Assembly: GCF_001513965.1 (NCBI RefSeq)
Contig: NZ_KQ948057.1
Location: 1-47,758, forward strand
DNA: 47,758 nucleotides
Direction: 5' to 3'
Origin: Streptomyces cellostaticus
GTDB taxonomy: Bacteria; Actinomycetota; Actinomycetes; Streptomycetales; Streptomycetaceae
A program made the translations under genes and the position numbers. The notes beneath the pieces are model-generated. The model was given only the letters and a program-made list of their open reading frames with translations. It was not told the DNA's origin and made no database searches. Positions 1 to 8,282 of this stretch are shown here, in pieces (positions within the stretch are counted from its first letter, which is position 1; each line of letters starts with the position of its first letter).

Positions 1-955
1 CTGTGGGGTCCACATCGGGGCCGCCCTGCAGGAAACCGCCCACATTCCCGATGATCTCACCGGTGTCGCCCGAGGAGTCGAGCTTGGAGAACCACGGCCC
101 GCCGGAGACCCCGCCCCACATGCCGGCGCAGTCGATCTGCATCTGGTTGTAGGCCGGCAGCGGAGTCGTCGTGACGTCGCGGCAGCGGAACGCGCGGTCC
201 GTCGAGTCGTACTTGACCATCGGGTAGCCGATGACGGTCACCTGGTTGACGAAGCCGGGCGTACGAGCGAGGGTGTTGGCGCCCACGACGTCCTGGACGT
301 TGCGGCCGCCGTTCTCGTTGAGGCTCGCGAAGGCGAAGTCCAGGTCGGAGTTGGCGCTTCTGTCCGAGGCGTACTGGGAGTCGCGGAACCACTCCTTGAC
401 CGGCCAGATTCCGTACGGCTGGTCGGCGGCCGACTTGGTGTGGTCGTACTTGGGAACGAATGCTGCCTTGTCACCGAGGCAGTGCCCGGCGGTGAGGATG
501 AGATTGTGCCCATTGCTGCGCACCACGCTCGCCGTGCAGTGGTGCGCTGTCATGTCCTTGCTCTGGCTGAAGAGCGTGCCGACGGACTTGATGCCGTCGA
601 AGTGCTTGTCGGCGGCGGCGACGGACCGCTTCTTGCGCGGTGCCACCCAGCCCTGCGGTTGGGCGATGCGGCCCGAGGGGTCGGTGGCCGAGGCCATGCG
701 TTCAGGCGTCCAGAACCGGATGGCGTCCTGGACCGTCCAGCCGGCGTCGGCCTTGCCTTTGTCCGTCGGTGACGACGTGGCGGACGTGGAGGGTCTCGGG
801 GCGGGAGTGACCTTGCCGGTGGGTGCCGGCTTGGCCGTGGCGGGTCGGTCGGGGGTCGGGGTCGGTGTGGCGGCTTGGGCCGCTGCGGCGTTGCCCAGCA
901 GCAGCCCAGCACACAGTGCGACGGCAGCCCCAAGACGTATTCGTCTGGTGTACAA
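1..955 (-). CDS. Secreted trypsin-like serine protease (3' end outside window)
   Basis: The minus frame is open from position 955 to the left edge, so the C-terminus is missing. The only usable start after an upstream in-frame TAA is a TTG at 955, preceded by an AAAGG-type ribosome site. A signal peptide (RRIRLG, hydrophobic stretch, AQA/A cleavage) is followed by a Thr/Pro/Ser-rich linker and a chymotrypsin-fold domain. The catalytic triad can be read as His in LILTAGHC (about residue 158), Asp in SDLDFAF (about 208) and Ser in GVSGGPWF (about 284). Role inferred: extracellular peptidase. It faces away from the other genes and probably has its own promoter in the 955-1490 gap. Confidence 0.88.
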   Translation of the reverse strand, partial: MYTRRIRLGAAVALCAGLLLGNAAAAQAATPTPTPDRPATAKPAPTGKVTPAPRPSTSATSSPTDKGKADAGWTVQDAIRFWTPERMASATDPSGRIAQPQGWVAPRKKRSVAAADKHFDGIKSVGTLFSQSKDMTAHHCTASVVRSNGHNLILTAGHCLGDKAAFVPKYDHTKSAADQPYGIWPVKEWFRDSQYASDRSANSDLDFAFASLNENGGRNVQDVVGANTLARTPGFVNQVTVIGYPMVKYDSTDRAFRCRDVTTTPLPAYNQMQIDCAGMWGGVSGGPWFSKLDSSGDTGEIIGNVGGFLQGGPDVDPT

Positions 956-1490
956 GTACCTTTACTCCATGTCAGGCATGCCGGAGGGCACGGTGAGCCT
1001 CCGGCCATGCGTGAGGATGACGGCCGTCGCGGAATACGAGGCCGGGTATTCGTCCATACGAAGTTCGATCTGCCGCGACGGGGTCCGAGTGGCGATCAGC
1101 CCGCCGTCAACGTGCGGCAGCGACGCGTGGCGTACCCGATGACAGGGAACAGCGCGGCGTCAACTGCCCGCGGATCGTGGCCCGTCGGCACGTCCGGGAC
1201 GGGGGCATGGAACGCCCGGGAACGTCGCGACCCGCGGCGTCTCGTCTGGCGCGGCCGCCTGTGTGATCCCCCCGGCACCTGGGTGTCGGCCGCGTCGGTT
1301 CCCGGCATCACTGCGCCCCCGATGCGTTCCCCTATGCCGCCATGAGGCGGTATCAGCCGACCGTGGTCAGCGGTCGCTGCCCTCACGATCGGATGGTCCC
1401 ATCGGCATGTGCACGGTCATATCGAAACGTGCTGATCCTGGCCCGGCGCCGCCGCCTCGCACGGTCGGTTCGGCGCCTGTGCCCCGCCGC
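956..1490. other. Intergenic stretch without a recognisable gene
   Basis: About 535 bases between the protease start and the lipoprotein stop. Several short open frames exist on both strands, but their translations are Arg/Pro-rich with no motif, signal peptide or credible ribosome site, as expected of chance frames in high-GC DNA. I see no tRNA, transposase or repeat. Confidence 0.5.
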
Positions 1491-2117
1491 TCACTCGGTC
1501 TGTCGCAGCCGAGGTGAGCCCATGTGCATGGTGTCGCACACCGTCGCACGCAGATGCCGGCCGTGTGCGTCAGTCAACTGCAGCAGAGTGCCGTAGTCGG
1601 TGCGCGCGGGGTGCGGCGGCTGCACCGCGATCCTGGGGTCCTCGTCCACCGGTATGGAGCAGTACCCGTCACGGAGCGGGGATGCCGGATAGAACAGCGG
1701 GAAGTCGACCGTGCGGCCGTGGTCCAACGCCAGCCGAACCGGCTTTGTCGTCTTCGGCTTCGCCGATTCCGACGGTCCCTTGCCCAAGTAGACCTCGACA
1801 TACGGGTAGCCGTCGAAGGCGCAGGACGTGCCGCCGATGTTGGTCGCGCTCAACAGGGCCGTCGGAGCCTTGCTCGACTTGTCGGCGAGGCGCGTCAGTC
1901 TCCACCGCAGTTGCTTGGTGCCACATGCGGCACCTGGCCGGGCGCCTGTCGAGGCCGAGGGCGACGCGGGCGTCCGGGACGATGGGGCGGACGGCGCCGT
2001 CGTCCGTGACGGCCCGGTGGGCGCCTGCGCGGCGCCACGGTGTTGTGGACCGCAGGCTGCAGCAGCCACAACCACCGCCAGGCTGATCGCGGAGACTGCC
2101 GCTGTTCGCCGTGCCAT
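1491..2117 (-). CDS. DUF4232 domain lipoprotein
   Basis: A 208-residue protein starting ATG with an AGGGGGA ribosome site. The N-terminus is a lipoprotein signal with lipobox AAAAC, so Cys22 should be lipidated and the protein anchored outside the membrane. A Thr/Ser/Pro-rich spacer (residues 28-60) leads to a beta-rich domain starting near ACGTKQLRWRL. It contains NIGGTSCAFDGYP and a late CSIP cysteine, the usual layout of actinobacterial DUF4232 proteins. Function of the family is unknown. Family assignment is by pattern; the lipoprotein call is strong. Confidence 0.85.
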   Translation of the reverse strand: MARRTAAVSAISLAVVVAAAACGPQHRGAAQAPTGPSRTTAPSAPSSRTPASPSASTGARPGAACGTKQLRWRLTRLADKSSKAPTALLSATNIGGTSCAFDGYPYVEVYLGKGPSESAKPKTTKPVRLALDHGRTVDFPLFYPASPLRDGYCSIPVDEDPRIAVQPPHPARTDYGTLLQLTDAHGRHLRATVCDTMHMGSPRLRQTE

Positions 2118-2325
2118 GAGTTACATCCCCCTGGTGAAGCCACCCTGCGGCGGCCGGGTGCCACCGCTCCTGCGTCCCGGACGGAGAGAGCACATGCCTG
2201 CGCGGAGGTTCCCGAGGCGGCCTCCTCGACGCGCTGAGCAACGTCGGGCGTGCAACACAGACTCGGCCCGGCGTCCGAACCAGTTGCCGTATCTGCAACG
2301 GCGCTCAACTGCACACGAGCGCATC

Positions 2326-2712
2326 TCAGGCTGTGAATTCGTACGATGATGCGTCGGTCATGTTGCCGCTGTCGTCGTAGCCGTAGATGTCAAAGCTCAG
2401 CCGATGGCCCTCCGGGAAGGACATGTCGCACTTCTTGCTCTTGCCGTCTCCGGCGACCCTGCAGTACGAGAGCTTGGACGTCTTACCGTCGTACACCTGG
2501 ACCTCGATCCCCCAGCCGTCGGACGCGGTGTCCCTGACGGTGACAACCTCCCCGTAGCTCTCGAAGGTGAAATTGCCGTGGGCCTCGTTGCTGACCCAGC
2601 CCATGTAGGTGAGCGCCTGGGCGGAGCCCACTCCGGCGGTGAGGGCGAGGCCGGCGGCGGCACCCAGCGCGACGGCCGCCCTGGCGATGGTGCGGTGCGT
2701 CGTGCGTTTCAT
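2326..2712 (-). CDS. Small secreted beta-rich protein, family member 1
   Basis: A 128-residue protein. I chose ATG 2712 because a GGGGA site lies 7 bases upstream and the signal peptide begins MKRTTHRTIARAAVALG and ends near SAQA. The frame is open 109 codons further upstream without a better start. The mature part is about 95 residues with two cysteines (SYCRV and KKCDM) and the segments VVTVRDTASD and FPEGHRLSFDIYGYDD. The same order of segments (RDT.AD, EV.V, FPEG) occurs in the secreted protein at 38931-39341, so I regard the two as one family. No function is recognised. Confidence 0.75.
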   Translation of the reverse strand: MKRTTHRTIARAAVALGAAAGLALTAGVGSAQALTYMGWVSNEAHGNFTFESYGEVVTVRDTASDGWGIEVQVYDGKTSKLSYCRVAGDGKSKKCDMSFPEGHRLSFDIYGYDDSGNMTDASSYEFTA

Positions 2713-2854
2713 CTTGCATCCCCGTTCTCGTTCGGTGGCTGGCGCTGTCCCCCGCGAAGCACCAGCCACCGTGCGCGAAACCCGTATGAGTAGAGAATCC
2801 CGGAATCCCGCCGAAGAGTCGTTAGCAGTCGGTCCACACTCCGTTTGGCAATGA

Positions 2855-3124
2855 GTGGACTTGCGGCCGGTATTCCGGCTGCCGACCACGGACTGGCAGC
2901 AGCAGCTGGAACGGATCACCGCACGGCGCGCGGAACTGGACGAACTCGAAGAACAGCTGGCCAAGCAGTTGGCCGAGATACGGGCCGAGCGGGACGAACT
3001 CGCGGTCGCCGGAACGGGTCCTCTGACCGGCAACTTCACGTTGGCGAAGGCTCTGTGTCGGCAATGGGTTCACTCGCCGTGGTGGAGAGCCTGGTGCCGG
3101 TGGTCCTTGGGCGTGGTGCCGTAG
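2855..3124 (+). pseudogene. Truncated coiled-coil protein, probable remnant
   Basis: From GTG 2855 the frame encodes WQQQLERITARRAELDEL and LAKQLAEIRAERDELAVA, a heptad-rich charged helix. It resembles the start of a coiled-coil hypothetical protein common in Streptomyces accessory DNA (family recalled, not searched). After about residue 52 the translation loses this character and the frame runs into the antisense of the AraC gene (from 3070). The C-terminal half therefore appears lost. Real coding origin of the first 50 codons is likely; present function is doubtful. Confidence 0.35.
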
Positions 3125-4056
3125 GCCGCGCGGTGAGCGCGGCTGAAGTCGGCTGCGCGGGGGAATCCCCAGCGGGCGGCGATGGCGTGGATGGGGATGG
3201 TGCGGAGCGCCGGGTCGGCGAGGTCGCGGCGGGCCGCCTCCAGGCGCAGGCGGCGTATCCACGCGGCGACCGTGGCGTCTTCGTCCTGGAAGAGGCGGTG
3301 CAGGTAGCTGGTGGAGATGTGGTGCACGGCGGCAATCGTGCTCGGGGTGAGATGCGGGTCGTGCAGGTGCTCCCGGATGAACGCCTGGATGCGCAAGGTG
3401 AGGGCTCGCTGGTGGGTCTCCGGGGGCAGGCAGTCACCGGCCTCGAGCAGATGGGCGAAGAGCGCGGCGACCAGAGGGGTCACGACGGTGGCCAGCCGCG
3501 GCCGGTCGGAGGGCTCGTACGCGGCCGGGTCCGCGATCAACTGGGTGAGGAACTGTGCCAGCAGGGCACCCATGCCTTCCCGGGCCGATACCGGTGCCCC
3601 GACGATCCGGCCGGCTATGTCGCGCGGCAGCGGCAGCAGGGCCTTGGGAACCTCCAGCGCCACCGTCTGGACGCTGTCCCCGGCGCTGTAGACGTCGTTC
3701 GGCAGCGAGGACGAGTTGATGAACAGGTCGTACGGCTTGTACTCGGTCTCCCGGTGCCGCCACACGCCCGACCCGCTCCCGCGCACGACGAGTGACAGGT
3801 GGTACGCCTCGGGGTCGGACTGCCGGATCAGCTTCGGCGTGCGCCGGAAGACCAGCGGCTGGAACGTGGCAGACCACACGGTGACGGCACCGAGGTCCAG
3901 CACGCGCTGGGAGGCACGGAAGTCGTCGGCGTGGTCGCTGCGCAGTTCCATGGGTGCATGGGTTCGGCCCAAGAGCTCGGACCAGTAGTCGAACCGGTCC
4001 GCTGCGGACACGTCTTCGCTCCGGAACACCATCTCGTCCAACAACTGTCTTTTCAC
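3070..4056 (-). CDS. AraC-family transcriptional regulator
   Basis: A 328-residue protein. The N-terminal half (MVFRSEDVSAADRFDYWSEL to about residue 170) is the AraC-binding-like sensor domain. The C-terminal 100 residues hold two helix-turn-helix motifs, with LTPSTIAAVHHISTSYLHRLF in the first and IAARWGFPRAADFSRAHRAAYG in the second. The longest frame starts GTG 4056. An internal ATG at 4032 (before VFRSEDV) has GGACGAG upstream and may be the true start. Ligand and targets are unknown; no operon partner is adjacent. A related but broken C-terminal copy lies at about 39583-39830. Confidence 0.88.
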   Translation of the reverse strand: MKRQLLDEMVFRSEDVSAADRFDYWSELLGRTHAPMELRSDHADDFRASQRVLDLGAVTVWSATFQPLVFRRTPKLIRQSDPEAYHLSLVVRGSGSGVWRHRETEYKPYDLFINSSSLPNDVYSAGDSVQTVALEVPKALLPLPRDIAGRIVGAPVSAREGMGALLAQFLTQLIADPAAYEPSDRPRLATVVTPLVAALFAHLLEAGDCLPPETHQRALTLRIQAFIREHLHDPHLTPSTIAAVHHISTSYLHRLFQDEDATVAAWIRRLRLEAARRDLADPALRTIPIHAIAARWGFPRAADFSRAHRAAYGTTPKDHRHQALHHGE

Positions 4057-4181
4057 CGTTTCTGAAAACGCTGGTCAAAGGCTCTCCCTGGGGATGACGG
4101 GGCAGCTGAACGCCCCGGTTCCACTTCGCGCCGGGCAGATGCCGAAGCAGCGCTCACTCACACGACCTGCTCGGGGGCGGG

Positions 4182-4710
4182 TTGTTTTCCTTGCGGCATC
4201 TCCCTCGCGTGGACGACGTCTGCACGATCGAGGATGTGCTGTTTCCCGGAGTCGATGCCGAGTTGGAGCGCCTGAGTCTCGGCCCGGGCTCCCCACGGTG
4301 GAGGTGGCAGCGCGCGGCGAGCCGCCGCAGTGCCCCGGCTGCACCATCCGTCGGAGACCTTCACTGCCGCTGCCTGGCTGCGCGAGCACCCGGGGGCGGA
4401 GGTCGTCTGCCGGGACCGGGGCCGGCGCCTCGACCGCAAGAGGGTCCGCCGCTTCAAGACCACCCCGCTGGACGAACTCCTCGCGTCCGCCAGGGACTTC
4501 GGAGTCCACAAGGCCGGGCTTCCGGAGCCGTTCAAGGCCTACCTGAACAGCCGGTTCACCGCCGGATGCACCCGTGGCACCCAAGTGTTCCGGGAGACCC
4601 GAGAACGCGGCTGCACCGGCAACGTCAACCGCATCAAAACGATCAAGAGAGCCATGTACGGCCGAGCCTCGTTCAGGCTACTCCGGATACGCATCCTCAC
4701 CCGACCGTGA
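4182..4710 (+). pseudogene. ISL3-family transposase remnant
   Basis: Three pieces of one ISL3-type transposase are read in shifted frames with large internal losses. They are an N-terminal piece (EDVLFPGVDAELERL), a middle piece (AAWLREHPGAEVVCRDRG), and a C-terminal piece ending GCTGNVNRIKTIKRAMYGRASFRLLR. The last matches the usual end of these transposases (GN.NR.K..KR.M.GRA.F.LL..R). The central catalytic part is missing. No terminal inverted repeats were found. Dead element. Confidence 0.75.
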
Positions 4711-4749
4711 CCTTCACGCAGGTCTCCGAGGACCGACTCGACGCGACGA

Positions 4750-4995
4750 TCACGGCGGTGGGTACACCGCGGTAACCGACCCAACGGGCGAGGCCGCCCA
4801 CCTGCGCGGGATGCGCACGGTGGGCGGCCGCACCTCTGTGGCGGTCCTGACCGCTCCGTGCCAGCTGAGCCGGAACCGCTGGAAGCCGGCGTAGGGACCG
4901 TTCTGGTTCTGGCAGCCGAATTCACGCAGGCCGTAGTCACTGTCGTCGACGCACCAGCGACCTGAGGCAGCGTCTCCGGACGCAAGATCATTCAC
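4750..4995 (-). other. Possible protein remnant with Cys/Trp/Tyr-rich segment
   Basis: The minus frame (81 codons) contains GRWCVDDSDYGLREFGCQ and NGPYAGFQRFRL, a composition unlike the Arg/Pro-rich shadow frames around it. It looks like a piece of a secreted, disulfide-bearing protein. There is no signal peptide and the C-terminal 25 residues look random. I do not recognise the family. It sits between dead transposase and a frame-shifted gene, so it is probably debris. Confidence 0.25.
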
Positions 4996-5070
4996 GGAAC
5001 CGCGGCCAGAACCCCGGAATCCCCGACGCTCACGGAGCCATCGACCTTGGCCAGGCCCACCGCGAAGGTC

Positions 5071-5137
5071 GGTGGCAAGCTGCTGATCGCCGCGGCCGTG
5101 GCCTACGACATCTACTATGTGGCGGCCGCACCGAGCA
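5071..5137 (+). repeat. 67-nt segment shared with 29584-29650 (copy 1)
   Basis: Read in frame this gives GGKLLIAAAVAYDIYYVAAAPS; the copy at 29584 gives GGKLLIAATLAYDVYAVAAAPS. The two agree at most bases, with differences concentrated at a few positions in the middle. It appears to be the membrane-like lead-in of a glycine-zipper protein, and here it is out of frame with the downstream gene at 5117. Confidence 0.7.
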
Positions 5138-5677
5138 GGCTATGTCGCCGAGGTCGGCATGTTCGCCGGGCCGGTCGGGACCGTGGTCGGTGGCGGCGTG
5201 GGCGGTGACGTCGGCAGCGGGATCGGTGAGGTGATCGTGGACGGGATCGAGGATCTGTTCCGGATGAGGAGATGGCTGGAGGGGCTGTTCGGAAGGGGAC
5301 GACTCCACACCGCGAATGCGTCCACCCCGGGTGCCCCGGTGTGGGCCGAGCCGGAGATCCCCGATGAGGAAAGGGCCGTCCTGCTGGTCGGCATCCTTGA
5401 CGACCCCATGGCTCGCGAAGACGAGAAATACGACGCGGCGTGGGATCTGGAGTTCCTCTCCGGTCCGTTCGTCGAATCGAGCCTGGCCCGGATCATCCGC
5501 GCCGAGGACTTCACCAGCGTGCTGGCCCAGCACTGCGCAGAGTCCCTCGGCGGGATCTGGGCCAGGGCAGGCCGGGTGGACCCCGACTTCATGGCGGAGG
5601 TGCGGGGGCCGGCGAAGGACGAAGTCTTCGGCATCCTCGGCGTCCGCGCCCCCCACCTGCTGCCCCCTGGCCCCTGA
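5117..5677 (+). CDS. Glycine-zipper/HEAT-like hypothetical protein with shifted 5' end
   Basis: The open frame of 186 codons begins at ATG 5117, but the natural protein seems to begin earlier in another frame (GGKLLIAA... at 5071), so a frameshift or small deletion near 5138 is likely. Residues 15-45 are Gly/Val-rich (VGTVVGGGVGGDVGSGIGEV), a glycine-zipper membrane-like segment. Residues 80-186 are acidic and helical (DEKYDAAWDLEFLSG, VLAQHCAESLGGIWARAG), resembling HEAT-like repeat or immunity-type proteins. The combination is reminiscent of debris from a polymorphic toxin or immunity locus, but this is inference. Expression and function are uncertain. Confidence 0.5.
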   Translation: MWRPHRAGYVAEVGMFAGPVGTVVGGGVGGDVGSGIGEVIVDGIEDLFRMRRWLEGLFGRGRLHTANASTPGAPVWAEPEIPDEERAVLLVGILDDPMAREDEKYDAAWDLEFLSGPFVESSLARIIRAEDFTSVLAQHCAESLGGIWARAGRVDPDFMAEVRGPAKDEVFGILGVRAPHLLPPGP

Positions 5678-5705
5678 CCCCTTTAGGAGATTTTCAACGG
5701 CTGGG

Positions 5706-5786
5706 TCAGGGAGGTTCGAGGTCGAGCCTGGTCTTGGCGATGAGGCCCTCGACGAGGTGGGGGCGGTATTGCATCCGTTTCAGCCG
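5706..5786 (-). pseudogene. Possible transposase C-terminal tail
   Basis: The minus frame ends TRLKRMQYRPHLVEGLIAKT...EPP-stop. This style of tail resembles the C-terminus of some Streptomyces transposases, but I cannot name the family. Nothing upstream in the frame supports an intact gene. Confidence 0.25.
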
Positions 5787-5870
5787 TGTCTTCTCCTGAT
5801 TGGCCATGGGTAGCGGGGAGGCGGGATCGAGGAACCCGGTCGCCGCGGAGCAGCTCGTGTTCGTCAACCC

Positions 5871-6010
5871 GTGGTTCGGCAGGCCGACAGCTGGCCGGAG
5901 ATCACCGAGGCGATCAAGAACCGCGCCGGGTGGCAGTGCGAGTGTGAAGGGGAGTGCGGACGCAGCAGCCACCCCGGCCGGTGCCCCGACCAGCACGGAC
6001 AGCCCGCGCC
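5871..6010 (+). pseudogene. HNH-endonuclease N-terminal stub
   Basis: The frame reads WPEITEAIKNRAGWQCECEG then ECGRSSHPGRCPDQHG. Short HNH nucleases of actinomycetes and their phages begin this way (W..I...V..RAGW.CEC.GECG), the cysteines being zinc ligands. The stub ends after about 46 codons where the stop of the amidase (6011, opposite strand) begins, so the catalytic HNH part is gone. Probable mobile-element debris. Confidence 0.5.
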
Positions 6011-7462
6011 CTACTTCGGTGTCTGGAAGCCGCCGATCTCCTGCTCGAGCAGTTCGGCCAGCCGCAGCGGGGTGCGGTCCTCGAACATCGGACCGATGAG
6101 CTGTACTCCCACCGGCAGACCCTCAGGGGACCGGCCCGCTGGTACGGCGGTGGCGGGTAGGCCGGGCATGGTGGCCAGACCGGCCCAGACGAGCTGGTCG
6201 AAGTACGGGTACTCGACGCCGTCGATGTCGATCCGGCGTTCCCTCGGATCGGGGTTGTGGTCGTGCGGGTACGCGGGAGTGGGCGTGATGGGACACACCA
6301 CGGCGTCGAACTCGGTGAAGAACTGCCGCCAGCCGTGGCGGTGGAGCTGGCGACGGCTGTCCGCCTCGATCCAGTCGCGGTGGCTGAACACCATGGCGCG
6401 CAGCCGCGCCGCATCCAGACTCTGGTCGTCTGCGCTCAGCTGGGCGGCGCGGGTCCGCAGCTGCTCGTACGCCTCGACGGGAAAACGTGCAACCGAGCTC
6501 GAAAACAGCAACTGCGTGTAGAGCATCGCGGCTTCGGTCAGATCGGGCAGCAGCGGACTGTGCCGCTCGACGCGGGCACCGCCGTCGACAAGCGCGTCGG
6601 CCACCCGGCCCACGCCCGCCCGCACGGCGGACCCGGTCGGAATGAGCGGATGGTCGTCGAGGACCAGGACCCGGAAGTCGCGGAGCCGTTCGTGGCGCGC
6701 GGGCGGCAGCGTCAGGTGGTACGCCACACCGAGCGTCAGCGGGTCCGGTCCGGCCATGACGTCGAGCAGGAGCGTGAGGTCGCGAGCGGTGCGCGCCATC
6801 GGACCGACGACGGCGAGGTCGTACTCGACCGGCAGGGCCGGCCCGGGCGGCGGGACCATGCCGCGGTTCGCCGCCAGCCCGAGTGTCGGCTTGTGCGCGT
6901 AAATGCCGCAGAAATGCGCGGGGGTGCGCAACGAACCGGCGAGGTCGGAGCCGATGGACAGCGCGCCGAACCCGGACGCCAGGGCCGCCGCCGAGCCGCC
7001 GGAGGATCCGCCCGACGTACGACGGTGGTCCCACGGGTTGTTGGTGGTGCCGTAGATCTCGTTGAAGCTCTGTATATCTTGCAGCCCCAAGGGCACATTG
7101 GTCTTACCGAGCACCACCGCGCCTGCGGCCTTGAGCCGCGACACCTGCACCGCGTCCTCGGCCGCCATGTAGTTCCGGTGCAGCGGTATGCCCCAGGTCG
7201 TGGGCAGCCCGGCGATGTTGTAGGACTCTTTGACCGTCACCGGAATACCGAGCAGCGGCCGGTCCTCACCGCGGGCGCGCGCCTGGTCGGCGCCGCGCGC
7301 GGCGGCCCGTGCACGGTCGAAGTCCGGCACACAGATCGCGTTGATCGCCTTGTCATCCCGCTCGATACGGGCGATCGCCTCGTCGGTCAGTTCCGCCGAG
7401 GTCACTTCACCGGCGCGCAAGGCAGCCGCAAGTTCTTCGGCCGTCGAAAAATTCCACTCCAT
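6011..7462 (-). CDS. Amidase-signature family amidase
   Basis: A 483-residue enzyme hydrolysing a C-N amide bond; substrate unknown. ATG 7462 is chosen because homology-like sequence starts at MEWNFSTAEELAAALRAGEV; the frame continues 57 codons upstream as low-quality Arg-rich sequence. The amidase signature is complete. Lys78 lies in VTVKES, cis-Ser153 in GGSSGGSAAA, and nucleophile Ser177 in GSDLAGSLRTPA. Family length is normal. It is single-cistronic, flanked on both sides by transposase or nuclease debris, yet its reading frame is intact. It was probably retained under selection. Confidence 0.92.
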   Translation of the reverse strand: MEWNFSTAEELAAALRAGEVTSAELTDEAIARIERDDKAINAICVPDFDRARAAARGADQARARGEDRPLLGIPVTVKESYNIAGLPTTWGIPLHRNYMAAEDAVQVSRLKAAGAVVLGKTNVPLGLQDIQSFNEIYGTTNNPWDHRRTSGGSSGGSAAALASGFGALSIGSDLAGSLRTPAHFCGIYAHKPTLGLAANRGMVPPPGPALPVEYDLAVVGPMARTARDLTLLLDVMAGPDPLTLGVAYHLTLPPARHERLRDFRVLVLDDHPLIPTGSAVRAGVGRVADALVDGGARVERHSPLLPDLTEAAMLYTQLLFSSSVARFPVEAYEQLRTRAAQLSADDQSLDAARLRAMVFSHRDWIEADSRRQLHRHGWRQFFTEFDAVVCPITPTPAYPHDHNPDPRERRIDIDGVEYPYFDQLVWAGLATMPGLPATAVPAGRSPEGLPVGVQLIGPMFEDRTPLRLAELLEQEIGGFQTPK

Positions 7463-7759
7463 GAATCCGACCCTATCGGCCTCTGGAAGAGGCCATGAAA
7501 TGCCGCTTCGCGCAACGGGTTGGATTTCTCCATACTCATGGTGCTCCTCTCCGGCCACAGACAATTCGGCTGACCGCCGGCGATGGCGGCGCGCGGCGGC
7601 TTCGCCTCCGCCTGGACGGAGACTGACTGTCACGGTGGACAGTGAACGCTTTCAGCACGGCCGCTGATCGGGTGACGAGGGTGGTGTGAGCAACGCACGA
7701 GGCTCCCGTGCCGTCGGGGGAGGTATTCGAAGTCTCAACCCACAGGCACAGGAGCCGCG

Positions 7760-7930
7760 TTGGCTCCGTATATTGCCACACTCGACCTGCCTCATGCCCT
7801 GGTCGGGCCGGTGTCTGCGCCGGCACGACACGCCCGCACAGATCGCGGCCGGCTTCGGTGTCTCCGTCGGCACCGCCCACGCCTGTACGGCCGCGGTGAT
7901 CGGCCTGCTTGTCTGCGGCGACTTCAATTC
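7760..7930 (+). pseudogene. IS5-family transposase N-terminal remnant
   Basis: Two pieces in different frames: YIATLDLPHALV (about 7763-7800) and CLRRHDTPAQIAAGFGVSVG then TAHACTAAVIGLL (about 7818-7915). Together they match the N-terminal helical region of IS5-type DDE transposases (LDLPH.LV ... RR.DT.AQIAAGFG.SVGTAHAYTA), with the intervening 50 residues deleted. No catalytic part remains. Confidence 0.65.
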
Positions 7931-8282
7931 CCCGGCTGCTGAATGCCTGTGTCAACCGCCAGTTCATTCGGCTCTGATCTACCCTTGCACTCCGGTGATG
8001 TGGCGTTACAGGCCTCTGGATAGTTGGCGGTTCGTGAATTGCAGTGTGCTTTTCACCTCAAGGAACACTTCGGTTTTCTGGCCCCGTCGGCGGCCGTTGG
8101 CGGCACGGCGGAACCGCTCCGGCAGGACCGAGTAGTGACGACGGCCCGCGGTCGGCGGGATATAACCTCCCCGTCCTCCCTTGACTCCATTTGTCGCTGC
8201 TTCTGGTGCGGGTGCTCCAGAGCCGCCGCCTCAGATTCGATCATGGTGGGAGCGCAGGGCTCCCGGAGAGGGCACAAAAGCA

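Noticed and set aside
231..1142. A 303-codon plus-strand frame at the left edge
   Set aside because: Antisense to the trypsin-like protease, whose catalytic triad is readable on the minus strand.
4158..4710. Intact ISL3 insertion sequence
   Set aside because: The transposase pieces are in different frames with the catalytic centre missing, and no terminal inverted repeats were seen.
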